DNA of 64,000 bases from Nymphaea colorata (lineage: Eukaryota > Streptophyta > Magnoliopsida > Nymphaeales > Nymphaeaceae): NCBI RefSeq assembly GCF_008831285.2, contig NC_045138.2:3948143-4012142 (forward strand), read 5' to 3'. Both the position numbers and the translations under genes were made by a program. The notes beneath the pieces are model-generated. The model did not search any database and had not been told where the DNA came from. It saw only the letters and a list, made by a program, of their open reading frames with translations. Shown piece by piece: positions 11,692-23,373 of the stretch (position 1 is the stretch's first letter; each line of letters opens with the position of its first letter).

Positions 11692-12879
11692 ATGTATTCT
11701 TTCTAACGTGTTGTCACATTCCCTTATGATCACATCCTCTTTGGGGAAGGTCCCGAACGGTCCACCTATATTTCTCTTGAGTCTCAACCTTTGGCTCCCG
11801 AATGGTATCGGACTTGGCATCCCACCTTCTCTCGAATGTTTCCTTCTTACTTTGAAGAATGTGGGTTAGAGACAGTGGCAGCTTGAGGAATGCAGTCAGT
11901 TGATGGAAATTTGGTACATGCAATCGCCGGGCGTTAGAACCCCAGGACCTCCTCTTTTTGGTTTCCATGGGAAGAAATGACAATATTACTAGATGAATTT
12001 GCCGAAATACTAGACCTCCCTACCCCAACTTGTGACCCAAATGATCTATTGGAAAAACAATTCCTTATGAACCCAACCAAGGTCAATGCAAATGACCTCA
12101 TTTCTCACTTTATTGGATGAAAAACTTGGCCTTTAGTAGAAAACCATGAAAATCAAAGCGTCAACATGAAAAATTTGTATGAAGAATTTGGAACCTATGT
12201 TGAACATTCTACCCTACCTCGAAAAGCCATAGGGAGAATTAAATATTGTATGATGCTCTGCACAGTAGGAGTGACCCTTTTTACCGATGGAAGTGACCTT
12301 TTAGATGTCCGTATTGCCCAACTTTTTCGAGTATAGGGACATAGAGGGACCCGACACTTGTCAGTAGCAATGACAGCCTTAACCTTCCTTTACCGAGGAC
12401 TCACCCGTTTACCATTGGAGATATCGACTTCATAGAAGGATGCACATATGCTTTACAATTGTGGTTCCTCAAGCATGCGGGACCCCAAGCCTGTCTATTC
12501 AGAAACACTGATGGATCATTGACAATATTGGAGCAATACCGTCGTTTGATCGAGCAATTGAATGAAGGAAAGATCATTTGGGATTATTGTGATCGTTCAT
12601 GGGCGTACCACACTCTTGGGCCCTTACTTCATAGTCGATTATTGTGCTGATAGATGTATGAGACAGTTCTCTCAAAGGCAGAAGATGGTCTCTGTGCATG
12701 CACCAATTGGAGCTATTTCCGAATTTGACTTTAGTTCTCCTCAATGGATGGCATTGTTTGCAGTAGCTCGACAAGAATGAAAGACACAAATATCATACAC
12801 TTGGTTCATAGGCCCAGTGGTGAAGAAGGAATATGCTGAGTGGTGGGATGCCAACCGACCACCATCCATCCTTCCCTAA
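11692..12879 (+). pseudogene. ORF1 of element 1, plant-mobile-domain-like protein, broken
   Basis: The frame begins at ATG 11,692 and stops four codons later (TAA 11,704). It continues in the same or shifted frames to about 12,879. Further stops are at about 11,884 (TGA), 11,936 (TAG), 12,118 (TGA), 12,335 (TAG) and 12,778 (TGA), with two small deletions near 12,410 and 12,596. The better copy in element 2 reads 'FSWGEMTILLDEFVEILDLP' and 'RWG..TRHLSVAMTALAFLYRGL', the pattern of the plant mobile domain (aminotransferase-like) found in MAIN/MAIL proteins and some plant transposons. Ogre elements are known to carry an ORF of unclear role before gag, and this sits in that place. Function is inferred. 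Confidence 0.7.
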
Positions 12880-13050
12880 AAGTTTTATGTTGTCAACTTT
12901 GTATTCCTTTTGTCGTTGTCATCTTTATTAGTATCTTTGGATGTAACTTTTAAAAACTTGTAATGCAATATGAACCTTCATTTTGTCATCATTTCCGTCC
13001 AATAACTCTATTTTCTTATGTCATAAGGTGAATACTTGAAAGCCAATAAG

Positions 13051-15774
13051 ATGGTTGAAACTAGATCGCAAGCTAAGCAGACTCCTCAAAACGAGGCTTC
13101 ATCCTCTGAACTCCGTCCAGAAACACTTGGCCTCCCAGCAATCAAGCCAGAAGCTTACTATATGTTTCGTTTGTTCATGGAGCGATTCATGAAAGAGCAA
13201 GAAGAGCAAAAGGCCTTGATGGTTACTCCAGAGCCGGATAATGAAAAGACTGCCAAGCAAAAAAGAAAGAAGAAAAATAAGTCTTTTGTTGAAAACCAGG
13301 ATGAAGACTATTTGGGTTCAGATTCGGCAACTAGTAAAGAAGAAAAACCCGAACTGTTTTCTCTCATAAAGAAAAAGACAACAAAGAAAAATAAAAAGGG
13401 AAAAGATGTTATGATAGAAAACAGCCCACCCAAAAGGAAGAGAAAACCTACCAAGAAAGTCAAAAGACAAAGAAATACATCACTAGCAACAGCTCAGACA
13501 GTGAGAGTTCTGAAGAAAAAGTAAAGGAGATCAAGGGCAAGAAGAAAAAGACCAAGCCAGAATTGGTCGAATCAAGTGATGATGAAAGTCCGACTAAGCG
13601 CAGATTCTATGAAATGGAGAAAAGAATGAACAATCTTGAGCTTAGGGGAAGGGGAAACGTTCATACTCATGTGAGGACTACTACCTTGGCATTGAAGGGG
13701 ACGAAGACATGAAAGGCTTGCCCAGAGAATTCATCAGATATGATGGAACCACTTGTCTACACGTTCATCTTTCAACATTTTTCAATGATTGGTACAAAAT
13801 TCAGACAAATAACAGAGCTTTGTTCTGATATTTTTCAAGAAGTCTTGAAGGCATTGCCGCACAATGGTATAAAGAAAATATCAATCCAATCGAGCTGAAG
13901 GAGTTTGACAAGTTGATTAACATGTTTGTTGAAAGATTTGAACAAAATGCTCCCATGGCTCCAACCCTCAGTACCATTTGCAGTCTTCGTCAGAAACAGG
14001 GAGAAAATACTTGAGAATTCATCCAAAAATGGATAATTCAATGCAATAAGATGAAGGAGCCCATTTCTGAGACAAAGCCTTGTCACTCATTAGGAAAAAT
14101 CTTGCCCAACCCTTGAAAAGTCTCATCCGCAATGCCCCGATCAAAACCTTTGCTGAGTTGGTTGAACAGGCAAAATCGATAGAAGAAGGGATTGAGGAAG
14201 GAGATTTTGATGGAATTATTGCTCCTAAGTACAAAGAAGATGGAAAGAAATGAGGAATGACACAACTGCCTGCACAATTCATAGCCAATGCTGGTATTAG
14301 AAAGGACCATGATAATAACTACAAGCATGACAAGGGAGTCAGTTTCAAGAAGAACATAGTTTCTCAAAGGCGACGATGAAAGGAAAAATAAACAACCAGG
14401 TTGGAGCTACGACCGGAAATTCACTCATCTGAGCCAGTCTCGGGAGAAGATCCTGGAATACCTTCTCGCCAAAGGAACTATCGTCTTGCCAAAAGTATCA
14501 GAGCCTCCGAAAATGATGGGAGGAAATAAAGAAAAACTGTGCAAGTTTCATCGTACCCCTGGTCATGACACTGAGGATTGTTTTGTCCTCAAAAATATTA
14601 TTCAAGACTTTATCAACAAAGATCTCAAGATTTGTGATGATAGCACCCCTGAGATACTAAGGAATCCATTCCCTGACCATGGAAAGGCGGCAGTAGCCAT
14701 GATCACTACAGGCACTCCACTTCCGTACCATCCACAAGAGCACATTCAACCTTATATTGGGAGCAGTTCACACAAAGTCATGGTGGTAGACCAATGTAAG
14801 GAACCTCTAGATTTCATTGCTATGATGAATGGCAGGATAGAAAGTTTGCCCAAGAAACTTCCCATGATTCCAAAGACTTTTATCTTACAAGGCGACGAAT
14901 CATCAAATGACTCCTCAGATGAAGATCCCTGCTATTTGGACGTTCTCCCCTTGGAAAAGCGTATGGATGAGGGAGACTCGATTCAAGATTCTAAAAATCA
15001 GTCAATTACCTTCTCAAAAAAAGACCTCTCAAAATGGGGATATTTCCATGAAGATGCTCTTTACATCGTTGTTCAGTTCAATGGGATGACGGTGCCACAT
15101 GTTTTGGTTTATGAAGGAAGTGGTTTGAATATTTGTCCTGATCTCACGGCTAAAACATTGGGGTTTCATGAAAACAAATATCGTTCTGATAATACCAAGA
15201 TCTACGGATACGATGGCCGAGGCATGAACAGCAAAGGTACCCTCGACATGAATGTGATCATTGAAAATACTAGCCATTGCATTGTATTTCATGTGATAGA
15301 TGTACCACCATCATACAACCTGCTTTTGGGACGACCTTGGATCCATCAAGTACGAAGGATCCCATCCACTCTTCATCAATGCCTGAAATGGAATTTTGGT
15401 CCATCAGTCATCACTGTCCGTGCTGAGGATCCGGTCGAGAGGTTGATGCAACCTATGCTCCCTCGGCCAATTGATCTGGTAGATGTACCGAACATAAGAA
15501 CAACAAAGGACAGACCTTTGGAAGAATAGATGCAGAACATGGAGATAAGGGAACCATCCGGGAATGCTTATACTATTTCAAGCAATCATGCAAGTTACCA
15601 AGAACACCTATTGTATGTTCATTTCATGAAAAACCCCAAGGGTTTTCAGTTGCTTCTGAAAGGTGGCTACCGTCCATTCACTGGCCTTGGGAAAATGAAG
15701 ATGGCATCTTGCAACCGATTAGCATCTCTTTTCAGATGAACATGAGAGGACTGGGATATCATGAAGGAATTTGA
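13051..15774 (+). pseudogene. gag-pro polyprotein of element 1, broken
   Basis: I chose ATG 13,051 (MVETRSQAKQTPQN); an upstream TTG in frame is less likely. The order is a Lys/Glu-rich N-terminal stretch, retrotransposon capsid domain ('EGIAAQWY' near 13,850), a Cys-His zinc-knuckle-like motif CKFHRTPGHDTEDC (near 14,540), and the aspartic protease fold with 'LLLGRPWIHQVR' (near 15,325). Compared with element 2 it has a 36-base in-frame deletion at about 13,430 between CCCA repeats, one-base losses near 13,465 and 13,655, and stops near 14,011 and 14,252. It then has an open stretch to 15,529 and a further stop and frameshift. The protease Asp is replaced by Tyr ('VLVYEGSGLN'). Confidence 0.85.
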
Positions 15775-15969
15775 AGAAGATCTTGGGGGCTAATAGTATT
15801 CACTTTTGTTCCAAAATCCTCCCATGAATTTTGTAATTTTAAACATCTTTTTGTCTGGTCTCATGAGAGGACCCATTCTATGAACTAAGAACCTTTTTTT
15901 TATATATGCAAATGCAAGTAATTTTTGTTGTCAATTTCGTCCAACTCTTTCCTTTATCCTCTTTACAGG
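15775..15969 (+). other. Spacer between gag-pro and pol, intron-like
   Basis: About 195 bases, AT-rich, with a run of pyrimidines ending CTCTTTACAG/GATG directly before the pol ATG. That is a textbook plant 3' splice site. Gag-pro and pol lie in different frames. Ogre elements are known to splice an intron here to join gag-pro to pol. The donor site is not obvious: one candidate is AAAG/GTGGCT inside the end of gag-pro. The equivalent spacer is 62,363-62,562. Confidence 0.55.
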
Positions 15970-17790
15970 ATGTCGGAACTCAATATGTCTCAATTTATTT
16001 TTTTTCCACGAAAGTCCCCCCAGAAAGCATTTATCGATCAAGCAGTCGATGAAATGGAACCTATGGCAATACCCGAGTCAGAATTACCAGAATTCACTCA
16101 GATTCAGAAACAAGAACATCTTTCATCTTTGGTGAATGATCCAATTGAAGAAATTAATATTGTAACCATTGAAGATCCTAAAATTCTTCAAATTGGCACC
16201 AGTTTGTCAGTGGATGAGAAGAAAAGATTGATGGACTTTCTTATAAGTAACCAAGAAGCTTTTGCTTGGACTTATGAAGATATGCCAGGCTTAGACCCCC
16301 AATTGGTCGAACATTGTTTGCTCTTAAATCTTAATTACAAGTCGATTAAGCAAAAATTGCGCAAGCTTGACCCTCGACTAGAAGGCCCTGTAAAAGAAGG
16401 ACTAGAGGACTTGCTAAAGGCAAAATTTATTTGTGCCATCGATTACCCCGAATGGTTGGCGAACATCGTGGTGGTCCCCAAGAAAAATGGCAAAGTTAGG
16501 TTGTGCATCGACTTTCGAGACTTGAACAAAGCCACACCGAAGGATGATTATCCTCTTCCAAACATTGATCTGTTGGTAGACAGTACTGCAGGCCATGCAA
16601 TGTTTTCTTTCATGGATGGATATTCGGGATATAATCAAAACAAATTAGCAGTCAAAGATCAACCTAAGACCGCTTTTACTACACGCTGGGGTACTTTTTG
16701 TTACACGGTAATGCCATTCAGGTTGAAGAATGCTGGAGCAACCTATCAAAGAGCCATGACCGCCATCTTCCATGACCAGATGCATAAAATCATGGATGCA
16801 TATATCGATGACATATTGATCAAATCCAAGACAAGAGAAAATCACATTGAAACTCTTGCCCAAGTATTCGAGAGGCTTTTACAATACAAGCTTCGCCTGA
16901 ATCCTCAAAAATGTGTGTTTGGGGTTGAGTCAGGCAAACTGTTGGGTTTCATGGTTAGTAAGAAGGGAATTGAAATGGATCTTACAAAAGCTAAGGCAAT
17001 AATTGATATGCCACCACCTACCAATATCAAGGAGTTGCGAAGCTTGCAAGGACGAATCCAATCCATCAGACGATTCATTTCTAATTTGGCCATGAGATGC
17101 GAGCCATTCAACCAGCTACTGAGGAAAGGTGTTAAGTTTGAATGGGGTTTTGAATGCCAACAGTCATTCGAAAGGATCAAGAAATACCTTCTAAATTCAC
17201 CAATTCTAAAACCGCCAACGTTGGGCAGACCATTGCTGCTTTACATCACAGTGAATGAGTCAGCATGTGGCGGCTTTTTGGCACAATATGAGGAAGGAAG
17301 TCGCATCGAACATGCAATCTATTACATTAGCAAGACTTTTGTTCAGTACGAAAAGAAGTACTCTCCAATAGAGAAAACTTGTCTGGCATTGGTTTGGATG
17401 TGTCAGAAGTTGAGACATTATTTATTAGCTTTTGAGGTCCAGATACTCTCCAAACTAAATCCTCTCAAGTACATCTTGGAACAACCATTCCTTAATGGGC
17501 GTATCGAAAAATGGCAAGTTCTGTTGATGCAATATGATCTTGAATATGTGTCTCAAAAGTCAATCAAAGGACAAGCAATTGCGGATCAGTTAGCAGACTT
17601 CCCTCAGTACGAAGAAATCAGAACAAATGATGAGTTTCCAGATGAACATGTACTAAGATTGAAAATGGGTCCGACATTGAAGATGTACTTTGATGGGTCC
17701 AGAAATATGATGGGAGCAGGCATAGGCATCTTACTCATCACTCCAGAAAGCGAAATGATCTCGTACTCTTTGAAACTTGATTTTCCATGA
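15970..17790 (+). CDS. Reverse transcriptase-RNase H of element 1
   Basis: An uninterrupted frame of 606 codons from ATG 15,970, directly after a splice-acceptor-like sequence. The reverse transcriptase domain covers roughly residues 130-380, with 'RLCIDFRDLNKA', 'SFMDGYSGYNQ' and the catalytic YIDD at 278-281. RNase H follows (about 420-540: 'YYISKTFVQYEKKYSPIE', 'IADQLADFP'). A second, archaeal-type RNase H then begins ('MYFDGS' near 571), the mark of the Tat lineage. The usual MPFGLKNA is MPFRLKNA here (Gly to Arg), while element 2 keeps Gly, so activity is doubtful. The frame ends where a deletion near 17,788 breaks the second RNase H. Confidence 0.9.
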   Translation: MSELNMSQFIFFPRKSPQKAFIDQAVDEMEPMAIPESELPEFTQIQKQEHLSSLVNDPIEEINIVTIEDPKILQIGTSLSVDEKKRLMDFLISNQEAFAWTYEDMPGLDPQLVEHCLLLNLNYKSIKQKLRKLDPRLEGPVKEGLEDLLKAKFICAIDYPEWLANIVVVPKKNGKVRLCIDFRDLNKATPKDDYPLPNIDLLVDSTAGHAMFSFMDGYSGYNQNKLAVKDQPKTAFTTRWGTFCYTVMPFRLKNAGATYQRAMTAIFHDQMHKIMDAYIDDILIKSKTRENHIETLAQVFERLLQYKLRLNPQKCVFGVESGKLLGFMVSKKGIEMDLTKAKAIIDMPPPTNIKELRSLQGRIQSIRRFISNLAMRCEPFNQLLRKGVKFEWGFECQQSFERIKKYLLNSPILKPPTLGRPLLLYITVNESACGGFLAQYEEGSRIEHAIYYISKTFVQYEKKYSPIEKTCLALVWMCQKLRHYLLAFEVQILSKLNPLKYILEQPFLNGRIEKWQVLLMQYDLEYVSQKSIKGQAIADQLADFPQYEEIRTNDEFPDEHVLRLKMGPTLKMYFDGSRNMMGAGIGILLITPESEMISYSLKLDFP

Positions 17791-18962
17791 ACATGGCTGA
17801 ATATGAAGCCCTCATACAAGGACTTTGTTCTTTATTGAGTTTTCAAGTGAAAAGAGTGAATGCCTTCAGCGACTCTCAGCTTATTATAAATCAAGTGAAT
17901 GGAGAATGGCAAGTCAAAGATGAAAAGTTGGTGCCATATCAAGAAATTGCTACCTCCTTAATCTGTCAATTCGAAGAAGTACAATTGGCTCACGTAAAGA
18001 GAGAAGGTAACCCTATTGCGGATGGCCTCGCGAGCTTAGGATCGACCATCACTTTTCGAACCAATGAAGCAATCCGTTCTTTTGAAATTGGAAGATTAGA
18101 ACACCCTGTTTTTAAAACGATGGCGCATGTTCATCATATTCAAGGGGGAAATACGCCTTGGTACCATGACATCAAAAGGTACATTGAAAGCAGAGAATTT
18201 CTGACTGAAATGTCTAAAAATGAACAAAAGCAATACTATGTCAGTGAGGTACTTTATCCTAGCAGGGGTATTATATAGACGTGGATTTAGCACTGAATAC
18301 ATTCGGTGCCTTGATGAAGATGAGGCAAAGAAAGTAATCGAAGAATCACATCGAGGAGATTGTGGAGGCCATGTTGGTTACCAAACCCTCACCAAACAAA
18401 TAATTCGAGCAGGGTATTATTGGCCTACCATGCAAAAAGATTGTCACCAATTTGTCAAAAATGCAAAGAATGCCAACTGCATGCTTCAGTAATTCATGCC
18501 CCAGCCTCTCACTTGCATTCTGTGACATCTCCTTGGCCATTTTCAATGTGGGCCTTTGACGTAGTTGGACCGATATCCCCTGCAGCTTCTAACGGCCATA
18601 AGTATTTTCTTGCTGCAACAGATTATTTTACCAAGTGGGTAGAAGTCGTCACACTCAGAACAGTGGAAGGACGTCATGTAGTGTCCTTCATTCACAAAAA
18701 TTTCTTTGCAGATTTGGAGTCCCTCATGATATAGTATCAGACAACGGAACTCATTTCAAGAATGAAAGATGAGGCAATTGTGCAGCAAGTACCACATCAC
18801 GCACCATTCAGCTCTTATTAGGCAATGGACACGCATCATTTTTCAGCTCCTTATTACCCCCAAGGCAATGGACAAGCAGAGGCTACCAACAAGATCCTGA
18901 TCCGCATCTTGGAACGCGACAGTAGAAACTGGAAGAGATTGGCATGAAAAGATGCACAACGC
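17787..18962 (+). pseudogene. Second RNase H and integrase of element 1, broken and cut by the gap
   Basis: The second RNase H continues ('NMAEYEALIQGL', 'FSDSQLIINQVNGEW', 'NPIADGLASL') to about 18,070. After a frame change near 18,250 the integrase starts with an HHCC zinc finger ('ESHRGDCGGHVGYQTL' at about 18,346; 'CKECQLH' near 18,460 in another frame). The catalytic core has Asp at 18,558 (FDVVGP), Asp at 18,740 (SDNGTHF) and Glu at 18,879 (PQGNGQAEATNK). There are at least three frame changes. The C-terminal part, 3' untranslated region and 3' LTR are missing because the sequence meets the run of N. Confidence 0.85.
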
Positions 18963-19062
18963 NNNNNNNNNNNNNNNNNNNNNNNNNNNNNNNNNNNNNN
19001 NNNNNNNNNNNNNNNNNNNNNNNNNNNNNNNNNNNNNNNNNNNNNNNNNNNNNNNNNNNNNN
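18963..19062. other. Assembly gap, 100 N
   Basis: Exactly 100 unknown bases, the usual placeholder for a gap of unknown length. It separates the integrase of element 1 from NLR-flanking sequence, so the true distance and even the adjacency of the two sides are unproven. Confidence 0.95.
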
Positions 19063-19235
19063 CTCACCACAGTCCAAATTAGGCAGTAGGCTTAGGGATG
19101 TCAATATATCCGATTTGAATCGGATATCCGACCGATCCGATCCGAAAAAACGGATATGGATAAAAATTTAATATCTGATTAAAAAATCGGATCGGATTCG
19201 GATTTAATAAATGACATCCGATCGGATTCGAATTC
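19063..19235. repeat. Left part of a GGGATGTCAA-type MITE in NLR-flanking sequence, truncated
   Basis: It matches 39,346-39,521 almost base for base: 'ctcaccacagtccaaatta', then TTAGGGATGTCAATATATCC and dense CGGAT/ATCCG words. It stops abruptly at 'ggattcgaattc', where NLR coding sequence begins. The right half of the MITE and everything up to the middle of NB-ARC are missing compared with the intact locus. Confidence 0.8.
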
Positions 19236-21366
19236 CTGCGGCCTCATCTTTCCCTCAATATGGTGACATTCTTCCTGTCTCATGCTGAGCTATGTTGACT
19301 TGCCAGCGTCTTTGAAGAGTTGTTTTGTATATTGTTGCATTTATCCAAAGGATTATGAGATAGAAAGGACTTATTGGCCATGCAATGGGTGGCGCATGGA
19401 TTGATTGAGGAAAAGAAAGGCATGGATGTGGAAGTGACAGCAAACCAATGTATTGATGATTTGATAAATAGGTGCATGACTGAAGAAACTGAAGAAGGGG
19501 ATGTAAAACTGCATGACACTTTGCATGACCTTGCCTCATATATAGGTAGAAAGGAATATAGCCATGCCTCTCCTACTGAGCACACCAGCCATCTGTCATT
19601 GCTTGATGTAGATGATGCAGAACGTCCATGCATAATGTTTCATTAGTAGCAAATAAGTTGCGCACATTGTTCTGTGCATTCTTGCCGTCGGAACAATTCA
19701 CCAACATCAAGTGGTTGAGGGTGTTGTCATTGGAGGAATGTGAAATGGATGAGCTGCCAAATTCCATTGAATGTGTTTCACTACTAAAGTATCTCAATCT
19801 AAGCTATTCAGATGTGAAACGGTTGCCCAGTTCAATCGACAGACTTTGGAACTTGCAAACGTTGGATTTAAGTTATAGTAAAATTGAAGAGGTGCCCGAG
19901 GAAATAGGTAAACTATGCAACTTGAGGTATCTGGGCTGGAAGGTACAGAGGAATTGAAAATTGTAGCCGAAGGCTTGGGGAAGCTTACCAATTTGCAGAC
20001 CTTAAAAAGGTTTCTTTTATGCAATGACAAAGAGGATAGAAGAGGATGTAATATAAGGTACTAAAAGACTTGAACAACCTAACGGGAAAATTGCTCCATA
20101 GAAGGTTTGGGGGCTGCTAGAAAGGAAGTCAATTTAGGAGAAGCCCAATGCTTAAGGAGAAGCATCTTCTAACTGGTTTGAAATTTGACTTTGAGGAACA
20201 ACATGATGACAAAGTTGCTGATGCTTCTGAACAGAGTTGTATACTGGAGGCTTTGGAACCTCCACATTGCCTCAAGAACTTGAAGATACGTCATTATAAA
20301 GGAGAGATGCCAAGTTGGTATTTGAAGACCGACTACACCAAGCTGCGGATATTGAAGCTAGAAAATGCCCTTTATCGGAAAAACTAATAAGCATTACTTC
20401 ATTGGAAAAACTAGAGCTCAATAAATGCCCAGCAGTGTGTGAAATAGCGAGCATGCCTTCTCTCAAATCCTTGAAGATTGGGAGCTGTGATGGACTCAAC
20501 ACAATTGGTCATGACATGCCTGCCTTGAGTCATTGGAGGTGGACGGATGTGGTAGACTAGAGCAAGTAGCTGATGATCACATGCCAGCTTTGAAGATGTT
20601 GAATTGACTAATCTGAAGGCTGTGAAGCAGCTTCCTACTCATCTTCCTTCACTTGAGGTACTGACAGTACAGGATTTGCCCAATTGGGAGGGATGGCCAG
20701 CAATTGGATCGAGGGAAACAACAATTTCTATGCCACGCTTAAGAGAGGCGGGTCTTGAAAATTGTCCAAAGATGCAAACACAAGGCTTGCTTTATGCTCT
20801 ATCCGAGCAGGAGCATGACTATGAGCCTCGGCTCCAAGAATTAAGAGTGTGGGATTGCCCAAGTGCAAGATTGGGATGGAAATTGCTCAAGCAATTGCCT
20901 AACCTCACTGACTTGAGATTGGATAGGGAAGCTTTGGAATCTACACTGCCATCGCCATTGCCATCAGAAGTATCAACGTTTCTACCCTCCCTTGAGCATC
21001 TAACTTTGACAGACGCGAATGTTGATAAGCTAAAATGGGGAAGGGTGCCTGAGTGGGTGTGGGGTCTCTCCCAACTAGATTCATTAGGCCTGCAAGGTTT
21101 CACTGAGGAGATCAGCTTGGGAGGCCACTGGCAGTGTCTACAAGAACTGGTGCGTCTGGAGCTTTATGACTTTCCAATCTCAAGTCCCTGGTGGACATCA
21201 ATAATACTACTTCCCTACAAATGATGCAGTAGCCACAACAAGTCCCACGGATGCAAAGGAACAGCTTGCTTGCCTCTTGAATCTTGAAGACCTAGTTGTT
21301 TCCTGCTGCCCCGCAGTCGATCTGCCGCAAGAATTAAGGACTCTCTTGAGGACAGGTTACACATAG
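19236..21366 (+). pseudogene. Decayed NLR (CC-NB-LRR) gene, 3' half only
   Basis: This is a close relative of the intact gene at 42,549-46,103, aligned from the end of NB-ARC onward. Visible parts are the RNBS-D region ('CCIYPKDYEI' near 19,330), the MHD region ('KLHDTLHDLAS' near 19,505) and LRRs to 21,224. The coiled coil, P-loop, kinase-2 and GLPL motifs are absent. There are stops and frameshifts near 19,645, 19,957, 20,060-20,140, 20,387, 20,560 and 21,224. An LRR stretch present in the intact gene is missing near 20,510. It cannot make a functional NLR. Its 3' flank also matches that of the intact gene to about 21,690. Confidence 0.9.
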
Positions 21367-21753
21367 AAACAGAAAGGGCTTGAGGTGCTGTTGTATCATT
21401 TTGAGGTGCTGTTATATCACGTTCCTGAAATTTTTTAGTTCATTTTAATTGTCTGAAATGTGTGTGGTGTTTAAAATTGAAGACAGGTTGTAACTATTGT
21501 TTAGTTAAATATGAATTTTCGCATTTCATCTGCTCTTTTCTCTCTCTCCCTTGTTCGATTTGGATCTTACAAATTTCTTATGTTATGTTTTCCGTGTCCA
21601 AAAGTAGAGAAAATGCGTAAAAATCAATAGATTGCAACTGTTGTCAGCAAATGTGTCTGAAGTTGGAGAGTGTGCTTCTTTGTTTTTTTCTCAGCAATCC
21701 TTAATGATGGATTGGTTAGATGGCTGGATGAGTCCCACAACCGAGAATTACCA

Positions 21754-21816
<63 letters not shown>

Positions 21817-22280
21817 CCAAGTCTGTTGGATCCATATTTAAACCTGGAAGGTAACTAGCATAGAAGATCACTACCTATTGTATTGCCATAAACATTGCTT
21901 TCTAAGAAGGCATGTATTCGATCATACATGATTTGCCAGCCTATGTCTGAATGAAAAATTTTTAATTTATGTCACACCTTTTAATATTGTAATGAGTAAG
22001 GAGATCTCCAGTACATACCAGTACTTACTCTTCATTTGATTATGCCCAATATCTAGATAATTTTCAAACTTGGACATAAATAAGATTGCTCCAAATCTTA
22101 GGATGTTAATGAAGTGTTTGCCTCACAAAATCTAAAAAGGTTCAAGACTTTCCTTTAATTTGGTTACTACACCTAATTAGAGGTTCATCTCATCTTAAAC
22201 TTCTTATATGAGTGTTCAATATAAAAAAAAAAACATGTATTTATTGAAGCATGAAAAAATATGCATCCCTAAAAATTCCT
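21367..22280. other. NLR 3' flank and AT-rich DNA, no further gene
   Basis: The first 320 bases match the sequence after the intact NLR gene (46,104-46,390). After the CT/GT microsatellite (21,753-21,814) I see nothing recognisable. Confidence 0.55.
21753..21814 (+). repeat. (CT)n(GT)n compound microsatellite
   Basis: A CT-rich run to about 21,784 passes directly into a GT run to 21,814. Confidence 0.95.
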
Positions 22281-22289
22281 TTTTTGATG

Positions 22290-22640
22290 TTTATGTCCAA
22301 GTGTCAGTAAAAAGGAAGCTTTACTGATGGATACTGTATCTTTGTCAGTAAAAATTCGTGCCTTTGGGAAGTTCCGAAGAAAGAAGTCTATAGCAGTGAC
22401 CATGGTTTGACAGAAGAAAGAAGTCTACAGTAGTGATAATATCCACCGATATAGGTCTAGAGCGTTGCCTAGAACGAACATTACTGGCGTTTCAAGGAAG
22501 AGTCAATAAAGATGTGTATCTATACGACGGATCTGCGCAAAGTGAATGTTTGGTGGGTTTTTTTTTGGAAGAAATCTATAGCGGGGAAAATGGTCACTGG
22601 TAGAGCTTAAAGTTCCATATAAGTCAATCAGTACCGACGT
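22290..22640. repeat. CACTA-like subterminal repeat region
   Basis: It contains repeated 'gtcagtaaaa' and 'ttactgatgg' words and two copies of 'gaagaaagaagtcta(c/t)ag(c/t)agtga' about 55 bases apart. Such 'ttactgacgg' words fill the ends of many plant CACTA elements. No transposase and no clean CACTA terminus is visible. Confidence 0.35.
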
Positions 22641-23366
22641 GGCTCTTGAAGCACCTTATGTGTATGTGTGTGTGTGTGTAGAGCGCATGCCTGTAATCAC
22701 CCCAATTTTTTTTAAAAAAATAATCCTCTTTTATTAAAAACACAAAACCTAATTTTTGGATTTAAATTGGTCCAAAGCCACAATCCAAATCCAAATTAGA
22801 TCCAAAAACCCAAGTTCAAATCCAAATCAAACATTTGAGAACCATTTGCCCTTCCTTTTAACAAAAAGGCCTCCTTTTAGACGGTGATTTTAGTCTTTTT
22901 GGTAAACAAGACCCATTTGCCCATCCTTTTTTATAAAGAACTTCCTTTTAGAAGGTAATTTTGGTCTTTTTGGTAAACAAGACTCATTTGTCCCTCCTTT
23001 TTAACAAAGAACCTCCTTTTAGAGGGTAATTTTAGTCTTTTTGGTTGGACAAGACCAATTTGCTCTTTCTTTTGACAAAAAGTCTTCTTTTAAAGGGTGA
23101 TTTTAGTCTTTTTGGGTGGACAAGACCAATTTGTCATTTCTTTTGACAAAAAATCTCCTTTTAGTGGGTGATTTTAGTCTTTTTAGGTGGATATGACTCA
23201 TTTGCCCTTCCTTTTGACAAAAAGTCTCATTTTAGAGGGTGATTTTAGTCTTTTTGGGTAAATAAGACTAATTTGCCATTTCTTTTGACAAAAAGTCTTC
23301 TTTTAAGGGTGATTTTAGTTTCTTAGTCAAAAAATTCAAATTTTGGGTTTTGGCTCTAAAATCCTC

Positions 23367-23373
23367 TATAAAT
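23367..23373 (+). promoter_or_regulatory. TATA box of the non-coding element's 5' LTR
   Basis: TATAAAT followed by GCCCCCC, at the conserved place about 60 bases after the U3 repeat array. Confidence 0.65.

Larger units (their letters stand above)
7362..18962 (+). mobile_element. Tat/Ogre-like Ty3/gypsy retrotransposon, element 1 (3' part lost in the assembly gap)
   Basis: The order is 5' LTR (7,362-10,882), primer binding site, long leader, an extra ORF1, gag-pro, spacer, RT-RNaseH, second RNase H and integrase. The extra ORF before gag, two RNase H domains, LTRs of several kilobases and a non-coding spacer between gag-pro and RT are together the hallmark of the Tat lineage, especially Ogre. 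This copy is dead: ORF1, gag-pro and integrase have several stops and frameshifts, although RT-RNaseH is open. It inserted into LTR0. The 3' LTR is not in the window because the sequence runs into 100 N. Confidence 0.9.
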
